From the NCBI GenBank assembly GCA_016748015.1, contig JAAOMT010000468.1:31151-95150 (forward strand): a DNA stretch of 64,000 bases. Reading direction: 5' to 3'. The position numbers were made by a program, and so were the translations under genes. Of this stretch, positions 26,276 to 39,692 are shown piece by piece (the stretch's first letter is position 1; every line of letters starts with the position of its first letter). The notes under the pieces are model-generated. The model saw only the letters and a list, made by a program, of their open reading frames with translations. It did no database searches and was not told where the DNA came from. The DNA comes from Geosiphon pyriformis (Eukaryota; Glomeromycota; Glomeromycetes; Archaeosporales; Geosiphonaceae).

Positions 26276-27665
26276 ATACTACAAACCTAATCTCGGACCC
26301 ATGAATACACTTACTTATCAGCAATTACATCAGTACCTATTAACACTATGTTTTAAGAAGATTTTATCTCAACAGAAACAAAATACCATACAGAAACAAG
26401 CACAAAATTACTTTATTCAAAATAACCAACTCTATCATCGAGAACAACAAAACCACACCACCTTACAACAATTGATCAAGGACAGTGAAAAAGAAGCTAT
26501 ATTATATAGTATGCATTCTGACCCAACTGCAGAACACTTTAACAAAGACACAACTCTAGAAAGAACAACAAATCTATACTATTGGCTTATGATGTATAAG
26601 GATATCTTTGAATATGTTTGCAATTGTAACTCATGCCAGCAAAGAGAAAGAGCCAGAATAATGGAACCACTTTGACCCATTCCAATTGGAAATCCATTTG
26701 ATAGAATTGGAATTGATTTGGTTGGTCCTCTTTTGATTACATTCAAAGGAAATTATTACATTACTGTAGCCATAGACTATTTTACAAAATGACCAGAAGC
26801 CAGAGCAATCTAAGTAGTTGATGCCAAAACAGTAGCCAAATTCATACACCAAGATTTAATATGCAGACATAGATGTCCAAAAAAACTGTTATCAGACCAA
26901 GAAACACATTTTGTCAATACTACATTAACTGAATTGAGTCAACATTTTGGTATAAAATAACCATTATCATCACCATATTACCCACAAACAAATAGACTGG
27001 TAGAATGGTTTAACAGAACATTATGTGAAGCATTAGCAAAAATAAGTTACAAAAACAAACAAGAATAGAACTTATTCATACTTTCTGTGCTCTTTGCATA
27101 TCAAACATTAAAGCAAAATATAACACAGTTCATACTATTTAAATTAGTCTATAGAAGAAAAGCAACATTACCTATTGAACAAGAAATAGCATCCTATTCA
27201 ACCAAAACTATCAACAAAAAAAATTTTGAAGATATCTTATGCCAAAGAATGTAGCTAATGGAAACATTAGAAAACAATCATAGAATAATGGCTGACAATA
27301 TTAATAACACTCAAAAATGACAAAAAAAAAGACATGACAATCATCTATTCAAACAACCAATGGAATTTAAGATTGGAGACCAAGTACTATTACATTATAC
27401 AAAAGCAAAAAAACAATGGAGCAGAAAGTTTGATCCAAAGTAGGATGGTCTATTCTACATACATGAAGCATTAGGAAATAAAGCTTACAAATTATGATTG
27501 GAAGACAGGATTTTAAAGAAAGTAGTTCATAGGAATCGATTAAAAATTTATCATGTAAAACAACAGTCATTATTATCAGTACATCAACTAGGAACACAAA
27601 TTCCATTAATCAGACCAGAAGATATACCACAAGATCTGGAACCAATTATTGTTATCAAAATGTAG
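26276..27665 (+). pseudogene. Ty3 element integrase, decayed
   Basis: Reached after a frameshift near 26270. The zinc-binding HHCC module is visible (MHSDPTAEHFN, then CNCNSCQ, 26510-26640). The catalytic core keeps D, D and E: RIGIDLVGPL (about 26705), LLSDQETHFVN (about 26888) and NRLVEWFNRTL (about 26995). The C-terminal part has FKIGDQVLLHYTKAK and KVVHRNRLKIYH. No chromodomain is seen. In-frame stops occur. Confidence 0.87.
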
Positions 27666-28484
27666 ACAACACATAGCAAATTAAATTGGAAAATTCAAGT
27701 ATATATACTATCCAGAAAACAATGAGAAAACGATAGAATTTTTTTCAATGTGGACTTTTCAGATCAAATTCTACAACTTTTGAAACAACTGTTTGATGCA
27801 ATTCAACAATCTTCTGCTCAAATAGAAATCACAATTGATAAAAAAGAGATACAATACAGGGATAAAAACAAGAAAGAGGTGGACGGAAGTTCAACTAGAA
27901 CTAAGCTGTCTCACCCTTACAAACAAACCTCTCCTTACAAAAGAAAAAGAAAAGGAAATACAGTGGAGATAGAACCTAATACAGCTAAGAAGAAGGGGAA
28001 GGAGACAGAAATGAAACTGTGTTGGGTGAGAATTGAGAAAATAAGGGAGGGTCTAAACAGACAAACACCAGAGCTGATAACAGAAGAATGAATACTTGAA
28101 AACACAAAGAAATGGAAAAAGAAACTTCTATTTGTCTATTGACTATTTAAAATTGGGTTACAATTAGGATTAAATAGCCCATACGAAGACTTCAACTGTC
28201 AAACAATCAACAAAGAAGCCTGCAAACAAGTAAAAGAATTTGTGAAAAGAAACAACTTAAATCTATACTATAAAGCAATATACTGATTATATTCAGTATT
28301 TAAATACTGTCTAATGGTACTACTAGACAAAACTCTGAAAACTATCACAGTCAACAACATAAGACAGATGACAAACACCCAATTTGAAGTTCTACAAAAA
28401 GCAATACTGAAGACAACATTCAAGTTCTTTATGAAAAACACAAACTTGGCTGAAATAAATGATTTTGCAAGAGCTCAATTTTAA
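27666..28484 (+). pseudogene. C-terminal extension downstream of integrase, unknown function
   Basis: About 240 codons continue in the integrase frame up to the polypurine tract, with stops near 27664, 27724 and 28090. It begins KLNWKIQVYIL and DQILQLLKQLFDAIQQSS, has a basic stretch KRKRKGNT (about 27940) and ends TTFKFFMKNTNLAEINDFARAQF. I recognise no domain. No signal peptide or membrane segment supports an envelope. The minus-strand element at the window end has a comparable region. Confidence 0.6.
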
Positions 28485-28495
28485 AAAGAGAGAAA
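28483..28495 (+). other. Polypurine tract of the Ty3 element
   Basis: An A/G-only run directly before the 3' LTR. The same position in the minus-strand element (62901-62917) has the same layout: GAGCTCAAT, then purines, then the LTR. Confidence 0.75.
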
Positions 28496-29406
28496 TAATA
28501 TTACCTGAGTAGAAAAACCAAAAAACTATGGAAAAATGTAACAAAAAAATGTAACAAAAAAAACATGGTACAACTCGAGATAACACAAAGCAAAAATAAG
28601 CAATAGCTAGCAATAACAAGCAATAGCTAGCAAATGCGAGCAATAGCTAACAATAATGAACAATAGCTAGCAATAGTGAAGCAATTAAAAGCAATTCTGT
28701 AAAACTAAAAGAATGTATAAAAGCAAGTAGTTGTAGAAGTTGAAAAGTTAGACAGTTAATTAGGAATTAATTTTACTTTGTATTATACTTATCATATATC
28801 TATAGTCTGAAATACAATAAATTATCAAAACCAAATTCAATTCACCAATTCATGTTCTTTTATCTTATGAATTTTAATTGAAATTAAAATCAGTATTTTT
28901 TACTTTTGTTCTGGGACAGATGCCATTGGCATAAACATCTTGAACTCTTAACAATTTGGACTAATTGCTCTTGATTATGGTGATTAATGGAAACTAATTC
29001 TTTTTTTTTTTTTTTTTTTCTTTTTTGAAGTGGCAACATAGGAAAATCAACTGTCTTGAAATAGACTTCATGATAGCCTGGTAAAAAAAAGAAGCTCCTT
29101 CTAAGTTTTGGATATTAATGTTATTTTAGTAGCTTATTAGAAGAATGAAAAGACAATGTCAGACTATAATAACTGTGCTTGTTAGTGCAGAGAAAAAAGT
29201 TTATATTTACAGAAAACATTGTAATCGACAAAAGACAAATTCTGTGCCTTATAACCAAAGAACTCAACAGGTAAATTTACAGCCAGAAATAGACCTTCAG
29301 AGACTGATAACACTGACATGGCAAAAAAAGCAGACAATTTTGAAAGATAACCCAAAACTAGAGCACTAAATATTACCACTATACTCTACCCAATTTACCT
29401 ATAACA
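28496..29406 (+). repeat. 3' LTR of the Ty3-type element
   Basis: Matches the 5' LTR but is 65 bp longer, mainly through an expanded GCAATAGCTAGCAATA-type tandem repeat at about 28590-28680. It ends CCTATAACA. The hairpin is at 28962-28986. Differences from the 5' LTR are scattered, so the insertion is not recent. Confidence 0.9.
28962..28986 (+). other. Conserved LTR hairpin (3' LTR)
   Basis: TAATTGC, loop TCTTGATTATG, GTGATTA. Compared with the 5' LTR the right arm has two changes that leave G-U pairs, so the stem still forms in RNA. Confidence 0.55.
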
Positions 29407-29411
29407 ATGCA

Positions 29412-32400
29412 GTTAAATATTCTGTTTCTTCCCATTGGCAAAGACAATTTGCATCTCTCAATTATGTTGATAATGGTGCATTTTCTGGTGTGATAAAGCA
29501 AATTGATTTTAATGAGTTTTTGTTAGTAATCAAAAATTTTCCTGATGGCAAAGCTGCTGGATTGTCTGGCATCTTTAATGAAATATGAAAACATAGTAAT
29601 GAATTTGTCCTGGTCTTTTTTCTACATCTTTTTAATCTGTGTTTGACATGTGAATCTGTTTCTAATGCCTGGAAAAAAGCCTGGGTATCTATGATTCCAA
29701 AATCTTATAAGTAAGAAGGAATTTTGATGAACACCAGACCTATTGCTCTTATTGAGACTGCTAGAAAAATTTTCTTAAAGATTCTGTGTGATCATATTTC
29801 AAAGACTTGCAATACACATGACATTCTGCATAATGACAATTTTTCAGTTTTGAAAAGCACTTCTATTTAGTCTTTTATTTTCATTATAGGATCTGTTATA
29901 AAAGATGCTTTGAAAAAGGGCAAAGAAATTTGGTTGGTTCTTTAGAACATGCACAAAGCTTACAATTCAGTAGGCTGGTTGTATTTGAAAAACAGTTTGG
30001 AGAAAATCAAGATGTGTAAGAAGTTTGTTAGGTTTTTTGGTCATATTTATAATGATTGTATAAATAAAGTTATAACAGACTTTGGTTTGTCTAAAGGTTA
30101 TAAAGTTCACAATAGTCTGGACTAAGACGAAGTTTTTTTTCCTCTTCTGTGGAAAATTTTTTATGATTCTCTGTTGTGTAAGGTTAAAAAACATAAATCA
30201 CTTTTTGGATATTGGGTTGATTCCAAATTTGTGGCCAAAATGGGTAGAATTGAGTCAAATGCTGGTCTGACTTTATATTTGGCTGCTGGTGCTTTTGTGG
30301 ATAATACCATTTAAGTTGGCAACTGTCACACAGTGACACAGAACATTTTGAATATTGTTAATGAGTTCTTTGATTTAATGGATATATCAATCAACACAGA
30401 TAAGATGGTTGCCATTTCTATTAATCCAAAAACCAGTGATATCTTTTTAATTGTTAGTGGATCTCCAATTTCAATTGCAAAGACTGGTAAGGCTTATCAG
30501 TATTTAGGCATTTTTCTGTTAACTAAAGGTCTTTTTGGTCCAAGTTTGAAGAAGACAAATTCGGATGTGAAGTTTTTTTCATCCATAGTTTTGCACAAAG
30601 CTATCTTGGACAAGCAGTTCTCTTATTTAGTTTTAACTGTTTTACAGCCCATAGTGAAATACAGAACTCAGTTTAGCTTCATTAATAAAGACACATATAA
30701 GAAATGGGATCATATGATTAGAAAGAAATTGAAGTCTAAAGCCAGTTTGTCCAAGAACTTTCCTAATAAGGCTGTGTACCATTTATCTTTGTACAATTTG
30801 AAACTTTTTGAGCAAGTTCAGACAGAAGGAAAGATGGCATTGGTATTGCAGTTTGCTAATAATAAAAAAATAATGGGTCGACTTTTTGAACATAGGTTAA
30901 TGAATTTGCAAGTTTTGGGCTGGGTATTTTGGAATCCTCTTTAGTTTCCAGTTAAGTTAATGGTCAATCTAATGAACAATTTTCTGGCTGGTGTTACTAA
31001 AATTTTTTTGCATAATGAGATTTTCTTGGCCAATAGCTTGTCCAATGCTTTTTGTTTTAAACATAGTTTTCCTGTTTTAGATATTTTGGGTCAGGTACTA
31101 TACCTCCGAATTTACAGATTACTGAAGTGTTTTGGGATTATTTTTGCAGATTAATTTTTGAACAGCCATGGAGAATGTTTTAATTAGAAAAATTTTCACC
31201 ATTGGAAATAATTGGATTCTAAGGATCCAGTTTCCTTTTGGTTCACACTGGTTTCAGATTTTGTCAAGAATAGTGGTCTAATTAAAGGTTCTTTTTTCAC
31301 TTTTAGACACTCTTCCAATTTGAATGTTTTTAATACAGACAGCATTGGTGTTATTTACTCTAGTCTAAAAAATGCCTTTTTGTCTAAAATTTCGATTTAC
31401 ACTGATGGTTCTATTAAAAACTTTGGTACATCTAGTGCTGCCAGAGAAACTGCTGCCTATTTTTCTGATCTGGGTTTGCATATAAGAGTAAAGGTTCATG
31501 GTTTGTTATTATTTATCTTGGCTAAAATACAGGCTGTTGTATTGGCTCTTGAGTGCATTCTAGCTTTCTCTAAAGTCACAGTTTTTTCTAACAGTCAAGC
31601 TTCCTTTGATGCTTGCCAGACTGAGTTGAGATTGGTGGCTCTTAATTTTCACAACAGATGCTAGATAAAGTGCCATTATATTAGCAATTTAATCAAATAT
31701 AAAAACATTTTTGTTATTTGGGCAAAAATGAAGAGTCATTCTGGTGTATTGGGTAATAAGCATACTAATAGGTTGGCTGATCTGGCCACCTCATCAGGGC
31801 TTGTTCTTTTAGCAAATATCAAGAAAAAATTCTTATTGGCAAATAGTAAGGCAATTTTTGACAATGCATGTTACTTTGTTAGAATAATAAATAATACTAT
31901 TAGGTGTTTTCAATGGAAATTTGAATCTGGTTTAAGCATCATAGATTCTTTGTGAGTTGGCAACATTAATTGGATTTGTATTGTCTTAGTTTGGCACCTT
32001 GATTTCTATATGTTCATTAGATATATGAGCAAAGCCACTTCTGGCTTATATACATATTTGATAAAGGCTTTGTACAAAAAACTGCCTGTGGTTATCAAGA
32101 AGCATTTGTATGATCACAGCTATTCTAGTGTTTTGTGTGTGTGTTGTAAGAAGGTAAATTTCTCAGATCATAGTTTTGTTTATGGCTTAGACTTTTCAAC
32201 ATGTCAAGGCTTATTGAGCAAGTATTCTTCTTTTTGGAAATTTCTTACTAGTGCAACCTTGTCATCATCTGTAGTTTTTCAGTCTTTGGCTTTATCTGCT
32301 TCTGATATTGAACTTTATATGGTTTTATACAAGAGGTTTATATTCGAGAATTAGTTGGTAGAAGCTAAGGCCTCTTTTAAAGATGCTAAGCTTGTGACAT

Positions 32401-32690
32401 GTAATCTAATCAAATTCATTTGAAGTATGATTGTTGGCCATAGAGAGCAAATTTGGACACCTAATTTGAAGCTTTGAGCTAAAATAGAGTGTTAAAGATT
32501 GATACATGTGGATGGGTTTTTATATGATATCATTCAGGGTTTTTCTACTAAAATTTCAGATAGTATTGCTCATTTGTTAAGAATTGAAAGAGGTCATGCC
32601 ACCAATTTTGGCCTGAATGTTGGCTGTCTGTTTTTTGTTGGCACTACTGGCAAAGTTACAATTAATATAATTGTGTAGTATAGCCTTGAT
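29412..32690 (+). pseudogene. LINE A ORF2, reverse transcriptase, RNase H and C-terminal part
   Basis: Starts after the Ty3 element with YVDNGAFSGV and FPDGKAAGLSGI (RT motif region), then TRPIALIE, a palm motif NMHKAYNSV (D to N) and FVDN at 30294-30305 in place of FVDD. RNase H is visible at 31385-31960 (IYTDGSIKNFG, AKIQAVVLALE, NSQASFDAC, MKSHSGVLGNKHTNRLADLA). The C-terminal part (31980-32690) has HLYDHSYSSVLCVCC. Both RT aspartates needed are damaged. Confidence 0.85.
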
Positions 32691-32815
32691 TGGCTAAATA
32701 ACTGGTCACATATAGCAAACACGTAAATCACATTTAATTTAGAACTTTAGATTGTTGTATTGTATTAGATAGTAATTGGGCTTTATTTGTTAAAAAAATA
32801 AAAAAATAAAAATTT

Positions 32816-33089
32816 GTTAAAATTAATAATAAATTTGTTAAAATTAGTAATAAATTTTGTTTATTATATAGTTAATTAATATAAAAAAAAATTGGCTGTT
32901 TAAAGCCAAAACACATGTAAAACTTGAATAAAATGGTTATTTATTAAGAATAATAGTGAATATTAAATTATATATTATTTTAATAATAATAATAAATAAT
33001 TTAATAAAATTTACTGAAATTTTTACAAAACCAAAAATATTAAAATCAAAAATAATATTAAATTTTTTTTATTAATTATAAAATATAAT
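32816..33089. other. AT-rich spacer between LINE copies A and B
   Basis: Nothing but A/T-rich DNA is visible. It may be tail sequence of A plus short host DNA. Confidence 0.5.
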
Positions 33090-33193
33090 TAAAAATATAA
33101 ACTTCTTTCTCTTATTCATTCTAAATTTCCAAAAAAGAGCCAAAGTATTTTTTGAAAGAAGTTTTTTTTATCATTTAGTCCATTAAATCCAAA

Positions 33194-35030
33194 CCAATTT
33201 TGCTTGATTACAAGACCACCATTGGCCCTAGTGTTGCCATTCTGACCAAGTCTATTATGGAGTCTGGTTTCAACATTGGTGTCAAGCCTGCTGAGTCTAG
33301 AAAGAAAAGAAGAGGTGGTGCTTTAAAAAATAACATAGAAAATAGGAAATTTGCTGCTGCTAAGACACCAAGTGGTCATTCATGGAGTTCTGAGACAGGT
33401 GATATCACTGAATCAGATAGTGTGAACATAAAGAAGGAATTTTTGGTTGAGGAAACTAGCTTTGATTATAGAGAAGGTGATGTTCTCACTGGTGGAAACT
33501 TGGAACAAACTCTTAAGAATTCAAAAATTCTGACCAAAAGAGCATTGAGTAAACCACTAAGAAAGATTGACTTTTTGGGCAATGATGGTGATAACATTCT
33601 CTTGGACAAATCTGTGGTTCTCCTCCCCCCTTTTGAAAAACTTAGTCAGTGTTTTTGTCAAAAAATCTTTCGCTCTGGACATCGATTTGGACAATATTGT
33701 TGGGAAATCTGCTCAGGAAAAGCTTATGGTAATCAGAAAGTTATTTTCTAAAATCAATGGTTTTGGGGGGCCTCTACTCCCTCAAAATTTACTAAGATCA
33801 TCAAAGTGACATTCACTTCCGAATTGAGTTTGATGCAGGCTTTAAAAAAGATAAAAGAAGCAAAGATCTTAGTAAATACTAATCTCAAAAAATCATCTGA
33901 ATGTTCAATCAGGCTTTGGTGTTAAAGAAAATTCCAATTGGAATGTCAACAGAGGCTGTGTGCACTGCACTATTCGAGTTTGGTTTAATTAAGTCGATTA
34001 AGATGCAGTTGGTGGAGCTGTGGCAAAAAGCAGTGGTTGAATTTGAACAGATTAATCATGCTGATTTGGTCATAGCAAAATGGTCTATCCTGATTGGAAA
34101 AGATGCAGTGCATGTTGCTAGATCTGACATGAACAAAGAATCATGGGATGCATGAAATGTTTACAAAGCCCTTTTGCATACTCTGCCAATGGAAACCAAT
34201 GCACATGATATTTGGAATTATGTTGCTTTAGTGGGTGAGAAAACTTGTGTAATTGACTGTTACTTGGTTTCTTATGCCCAGGCCAGATGTGCTACTGTTT
34301 GTTTTGATTCTGCTAAATCATTGGATGCTGTCATAAAAACCACACCTGTTCTAAAAGAGGTCAATCTGTGCTGGTTTTGTCTTGTTTTGGCCAAGTGCAC
34401 TGGGTGTAAAAAATTGGGCCATACATCATTGGCTTGTCTTATTAATAGAAAAAAGAATGTTTCTTCTGGTGCTTCATTACAGAAAACTCTCTTAGACTTG
34501 GATAAAAGTAGGCTGGCTGCCATATATGCTAAACACTCAGTTTTAGTTGCTTGTCCTGTTTCTTTCAGTAGTGTCTTATAAGCACAAATTGCTAGTGGGT
34601 CTTCTTTTCCTTCTCCTCCTGGTTGGAATATTTTGTTAAAAGCTGGCTCCTCTTTGAAGATAAAACCTATCTCACTAGTGTTTTTGGAATTGAATGATAG
34701 GTTTGCTGCTCTTAAGCATAGTTTTGCCAGTCTTGCAGAGCGTGTTGACATGCTGGCTAAGAGGTTGGACACACTTGAACCAATAGTTTTTCAGCTTAGC
34801 CCTGGACATCAGCCATTGGTGACCCTTTTATCACAGAATCAAGAGATGAATATAGTGATGAGTGAAAGTTTGGGTGTGGTCACTGGTGGTTTTTGATCCT
34901 ACAGTTATCTTAAAAATGGAAAAAACATTGAACAATCTTTCAGTCACAGTTATAAGTCTTTTAGCTAAAATGGACAATGCTGGTTCAATTTTTACCTCTC
35001 TTCTTTCTCAATGAGTGATAAAATCTGGAA
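33194..35030 (+). pseudogene. LINE B ORF1 (gag-like), decayed
   Basis: The first segment (33200-33751) is open for 183 codons but lacks an ATG. A frameshift near 33660-33720 leads to SFALDIDLDNIVGKSAQEK, then KKIPIGMSTEAVCTALFEFGLIKSIKMQL (RRM-like), LPMETNAHDIWNYV and an intact CCHC knuckle CTGCKKLGHTSLAC at 34393-34434. The C-terminal part contains FSVSLAERVDMLAKRLDTLE-like helical sequence (34690-34790). Confidence 0.75.
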
Positions 35031-35034
35031 AGTT

Positions 35035-38000
35035 GTGACTTGTAATATTAGAGAAATAAACAATTCTGCAAAACAGGATAATATTATTTGTTGACATAAG
35101 GAAAAGAACAATTTAGTTTCTATTTTCATGGAATCAAAGTTAAAAGGAAAGGTTTGCCTCTAGATTGTTAACAAATTTAATGGTGTGTGAGTGTTTACTT
35201 TTGGTTTGAAATCCAGTTATTTGGGTGCTAGTATTGTGGTTGTTATAAACTTTTTTTTGGCAAGACATGTGTGCAAAATTTCAGAAGTGCTTAATTGGCT
35301 CTTGTTTATCAAATTGCTTTTCAAAAATAGACTCTTAGTGTCAATTCTGGGGCTTTACGCTGATGTTTCTTCAGTGGCTTAGTTCTTTCAGACTGGTAAT
35401 ATCAACTTTTTGATTGCAAAAGCTGTGAATGAATTTTTTTTTGTGATTTTGGGTGGTGATTTTAATGAAAACAATGCTCAAAAGTGTGCTAGCTTCAAGA
35501 AGTGCTTTGATTTGAATTTAGTTGATTCTCTAAAGAGAAATTTGTTCACAAAGATGCCTATATGGACCAATTCTTGTGGTGTCGCTAAAGGTTTTGATTA
35601 TATTCTCATTTCTTCAAGTTTGTTCAATGCTATAATAGATGGTAGTGTGGCCAGTGTTGATGACTATTTTGATACTGATCACAAAGCTGTTTCCACTTTT
35701 GTGGATTTGGGAGGTTTGCTTGATATTCAGTTGAGTTTACTATACAAGCAGGTGAATAAGAATTATTGGAAGTTTAATGTCAAAAATGTGAATAAAGTGA
35801 AATAAAGTGAATTTAGAGATGCTACTGCAGCCAATGCTGCCATATTTTTGGACGAGTTTGGATCAGCCAGAAGGTTCTCTAATCTGGATGCTATGTAGAA
35901 CATTGTTCATGAAATAATGATTTTTTCAGCTAATGGAGCTTTCAAAAAGAAATAGTCTAAGGGTTATAATGGAGTGTTTACCAAAGAGTCTTTCAAGCTA
36001 CATAACTTGGAGATTTTGGTTTCGAAAATTGTCAAGGCTTCTCACAAGGTGGACTCTGGCTGGTTTGAGTCTCTTTTAAGACACTAAGTTTCTCTGGATA
36101 GTAACAAAGCTTCTGTTGTCTGAAATTCTCTAAGCTCTGGTGTGAGTTTGGATTATGTATGTTCTGTTCTCTATGATGTGAGAAGGTCTTATTGTGCCTC
36201 TAAGCTTGCCGAGTCTTTGTGAGGCAAAGAGTTGGGCATTAGATCAGTTATTAAAAAAAAATGAAGAATTTTGTGATTAACAAAGACCACACAATCCATA
36301 GTGTTTTGGAACATCCATTCCACAAAGTGATATTAGACTATTTGGTTTCTAATGGCGATTTGATTTTGAACTCAATGGAAGTTAAGAGCAAGATAGATGG
36401 TATAATGGAAGACTGGATAAAAAAGAGGGTCATGCTGAAAAGTGTTCCTGATTTGTGACAGCATCAATACCTGCTGTTAGATTATGTCAATAATAATGCT
36501 TTTTCTGGTGTGATGAATACTATTAGTTTGGATGACTTGACACGTGTAATTAAAAATTTACTAGATGGTAAAGCTGCTGGCTTGTCTTGCATTTTAAATG
36601 AGCTTTGGAAACATTGTTGTAGATCTGTGTTAGGCTGGCTTTTAGATCGTTTAAACATTTGTTTGATATATAAGTCAGTTCTCCATTGTTGAAAGGAAGC
36701 TTGGGTGTCAATAATTCTTAAGTCTTATGAATGGGAGGGTGTTCTAACAAATACTAGACTGATTGCTTTAATTAAAACTGTTCATAAGATTTTTTCTAAG
36801 TTGTTGTTTGACAGGATTTTGTCAATGTACAGTCTATTCAATGTTTTTTGTGGGAACAATTTTTCTGTGCTTAAGAGCACTACTATTTAGTCTCCTATTT
36901 TTGCCATTGGTTTGGTTGTTAAAAATGCTTTAGAGAAAGATTGTAAATTTTGGCTTGTGCTATAAGACATACATAAAGCCTATAACTTTGTGGGTTGGCA
37001 TTACTTGCATAATAGTTTGGTTTGGATCAAAATGTGCAGGTGTTTTATTAGCTTTTTTGGTTTTATTCATAATGATTGTATTAATCAAGTTATAACCAAT
37101 TTTGGTCTGACTAATGGGTACCGGGTACATGATAGTCTTAACCAAAGTGAAGTTTTCTCTCCTTTGCTGTAGAGGATCTTTTACGATCCTCTTTTGTGTG
37201 AAGTTAAGAGACAGAAAAGTTTGTGTGAATACTGAATTGATACTAAATTTGTTGCCAAGACAGGTAGAGTAGAAAACCAAGGCAGGTTGACTTTGTTTCT
37301 AGCTGCTGGGGCATTTGTTGATAACACTATTTGGGTGGGTAACAGTCAGATTGCTACTCAGTATATTTTGGATATAGCAAGTAAATTCTTCATAGTGAAT
37401 GACATTTTGATTAATAACAAGAAAACTGTAACCATTTTTATCAATTAAAGAGTTAATAATATGTTATTGTCAATTAGTGGTCTACTAATTTCAATTGCTT
37501 ACAAGAAGGAGTCTTATCAATACCTTGACATTTATTTATCATCTGAGAATTTGTCCAAACTCAGTTTGGTTAAGATGTATGTGGACATCAGATTTTTTAT
37601 CAATTTGGTTCTAAAGAAAGCTATTTCAGACAAGCAGTTTCTTTATTTAGTATTAGCTGTATTGCAACCTATTGTCAATTATAAGACTCAGTTCAGCTTT
37701 GTTTCTAAGAATGTATGTATGAAGTGGAATATGTTGATTAGGAAGGGGTTAAGACTTAACGCTGGACTTTCAAGAGACTTTCCCAATAAGACTTTTCACT
37801 ATCTATCTTTGTATGGCTTGAAATTTTTTGAACAGTTGCAGACTGAGTGCAAGATGGCTTCTGTGCTGTGTTTTTCAAATGCTGGTGGTATTCTTGGTTG
37901 TATGTTTAATCATAGGTCTCTGGATCTTCAGGTTCTGGGTTGGTCATCTATTCACCCTCTATGTCACCTGGTTAAGTTGTGTGTTAGTCCAGTCAATAAT

Positions 38001-39692
38001 TTTTTGGCAGATGTCATTAGGATTTTTTTGAACTATGACATGTTTCTTGACAATTTCTCTGTTTCTGCATTTCGTTTTTCTGGTAAGATGTCAATGTCTA
38101 CAGTCTTGAAAGCTTTTTTGTTTTATGATGTTTTTTTTTCTCTTAAAAGATTTGAAGTTGTCTTTGCCAAGCAGTTGTATCTCAAAAAAGATTTAGTTTT
38201 TGATTGAAAGAGTTTTCAACATTGGAAGAGACTTGATCCAAGAGGTTCTGTTTCTTATTAGTTTACTTTGGCTTGTAACTTTTTGGGTCATTCTTCTTTT
38301 TTTGATAATTTACATGTTGAAAGTTTGCAGATTATGAATGTTTACAAATCAAGTGAGGTCTCCAAATTGGGTTAGTGTCTCTTTTCTGCAGATATGAGGG
38401 TTATTAGTGTTTACACAGATAGATTGTTAAGGGATTTAGGTTCATGTGAGATGAAATGTGGTGCTGCTGCTTACTTCTTTGATCTGGATCTGAGTATTAG
38501 TGCTAGGGTTGGTGGATTGGTGTCTTCGACTATGGTGGAATTGCAAGCAATTGCTTTGGCTTTGGAGTGTGTTTCTCCTGACAGTTTGGTAGTGGTTTTT
38601 TTAGACAGTCAGGCTGTTCTGAATGCTTGTGTGGCTGAATTAGCTTTAGTGTCTCTGGACTTCTACAACCGCTGCTGGATAGAATGGCATGACATTCTTA
38701 ATTTAATCAAAGGAAAGCAGCTTGATGTTTTTTGGCGCAAGGTTAAAGAGCATTCAGGTGTTATAGGTAATGAATGTGTTAACAAATTAGCCAGTCTGGC
38801 TGCAGGTTCTCCTTTAGAACTTCCTGTATTGGTTAAAGAGAGATTTATCAAGACTGGCAGAGTGGCAATGTCTAGAAATGTTTGTCATTTTGCTCATAAA
38901 ATTTTTAGATCTGTTAATTGTGCTTATTGGGAGGTTGGTTTTGGTTTTAATGTTATTGATAACAGTTTATATGGTGATGTGGATTGGTTTCATACTGCTT
39001 TAGTGTAGCACCCTGACTCCCATATGGCAACCAGCTTTACCAGTAAATTTATGGCTAGTTTGCACTCTTATTTTTTAAAGGCCCTCCACTACTGTCTACT
39101 GATTGCTGTAAGAAAGCATTTGTATAGTAAAATTTACCTGAGTGTTTCATGTTTACACTATGGTGATGTGGAAAGTTCTGATCACTCTTTTGTTTGTATA
39201 TTTGACTTTGATGCCCATAAGAGCATTCTTGTGTCTTATCTGGCCAAGTAACATTGTGTGTCTGGTTTGGGTTTACCTTTATTTTGCATCTTGCAGGTGC
39301 TTTTTTTATGTGTGATTGATAATATGTTATATACCATTATGGGCAAAAACTTTTTGTTCAAAGATTGGATTCAGAAAGCTATGTCCATTTTGGGTAATAC
39401 TAAGACTGTAGAAAAGTTTATTGTTAATTTTGTTCGGAAATTGGGTGCTGCACACCATATGGACATTTGGTTAGTTAAAGCTAAATATAGAGCTTTAATA
39501 AAAAAAGACAGTTTAATTTTGCTTGATGGTTCTGTGTATTTAGTGACTTGTGGTTTGTCATGTGTGTTTTCAGCTGAGGTGATTAGGTTGCTTGAGATTG
39601 CTAAGACACTTGGTGTCTGTTTTGGTTTTCGTAAACATTGTTGTTTTTTCTCTGGTGTAGATAGTTTGGTTTCTGTTCTAATAGATTCATAG
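35035..39692 (+). pseudogene. LINE B ORF2 (endonuclease, reverse transcriptase, RNase H), decayed
   Basis: Endonuclease: FVILGGDFNENNAQ (about 35445) and FDTDHKAV (about 35670). Reverse transcriptase: FSGVMNTISLDDL, LLDGKAAGLSC, TRLIALIKTVHK, and FVDN at 37314-37325 in place of FVDD. RNase H at 38394-38810: VYTDRLLRD, VELQAIALALE, FLDSQAVLNAC and KVKEHSGVIGNECVNKLASLA. The C-terminal part (39024-39692) has HLYSKIYLSVSCLHYGDVESSDHSF, a CxxC-like segment found in all copies. Many stops. Confidence 0.85.

Larger units (their letters stand above)
19593..29406 (+). mobile_element. Complete but decayed Ty3-type LTR retrotransposon with a dUTPase domain
   Basis: Two LTRs (846 and 911 bp) flank 8.06 kb. 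The order is primer-binding site, gag with zinc knuckle, aspartic protease, Cys-rich linker, dUTPase, reverse transcriptase/RNase H, integrase, C-terminal extension, polypurine tract. The flanks AAGCA and ATGCA (19588-19592 and 29407-29411) match at 4 of 5 bases as a target duplication, and removing the element plus one copy rejoins LINE A with WTRKAVKYS. Most coding is in one frame (positions 2 modulo 3) from gag through RNase H; integrase and the rest are in another. Numerous stops. Confidence 0.92.
15795..32815 (+). mobile_element. LINE copy A, split by a Ty3-type element
   Basis: The leader (ACCTCCAAAAA-like, about 15820) matches copy G. In order it has a gag-like ORF1 with a degenerate zinc knuckle, an endonuclease, then the Ty3 insertion (19593-29406), then reverse transcriptase, RNase H and a C-terminal region, ending in the shared 3' tail (GGTCACATATA..., then A/T-rich, about 32680-32815). 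Without the insertion it is about 7.2 kb. Many stops and frameshifts show it is dead. Confidence 0.85.

Noticed and set aside
27750-28091. Envelope-like gene downstream of integrase
   Set aside because: No signal peptide, membrane segment or glycosylation-rich region; it continues the integrase frame.
33200-33751. 183-codon ORF as an independent gene
   Set aside because: It is the N-terminal part of LINE B ORF1 by position and by its continuation into RRM-like and knuckle segments.
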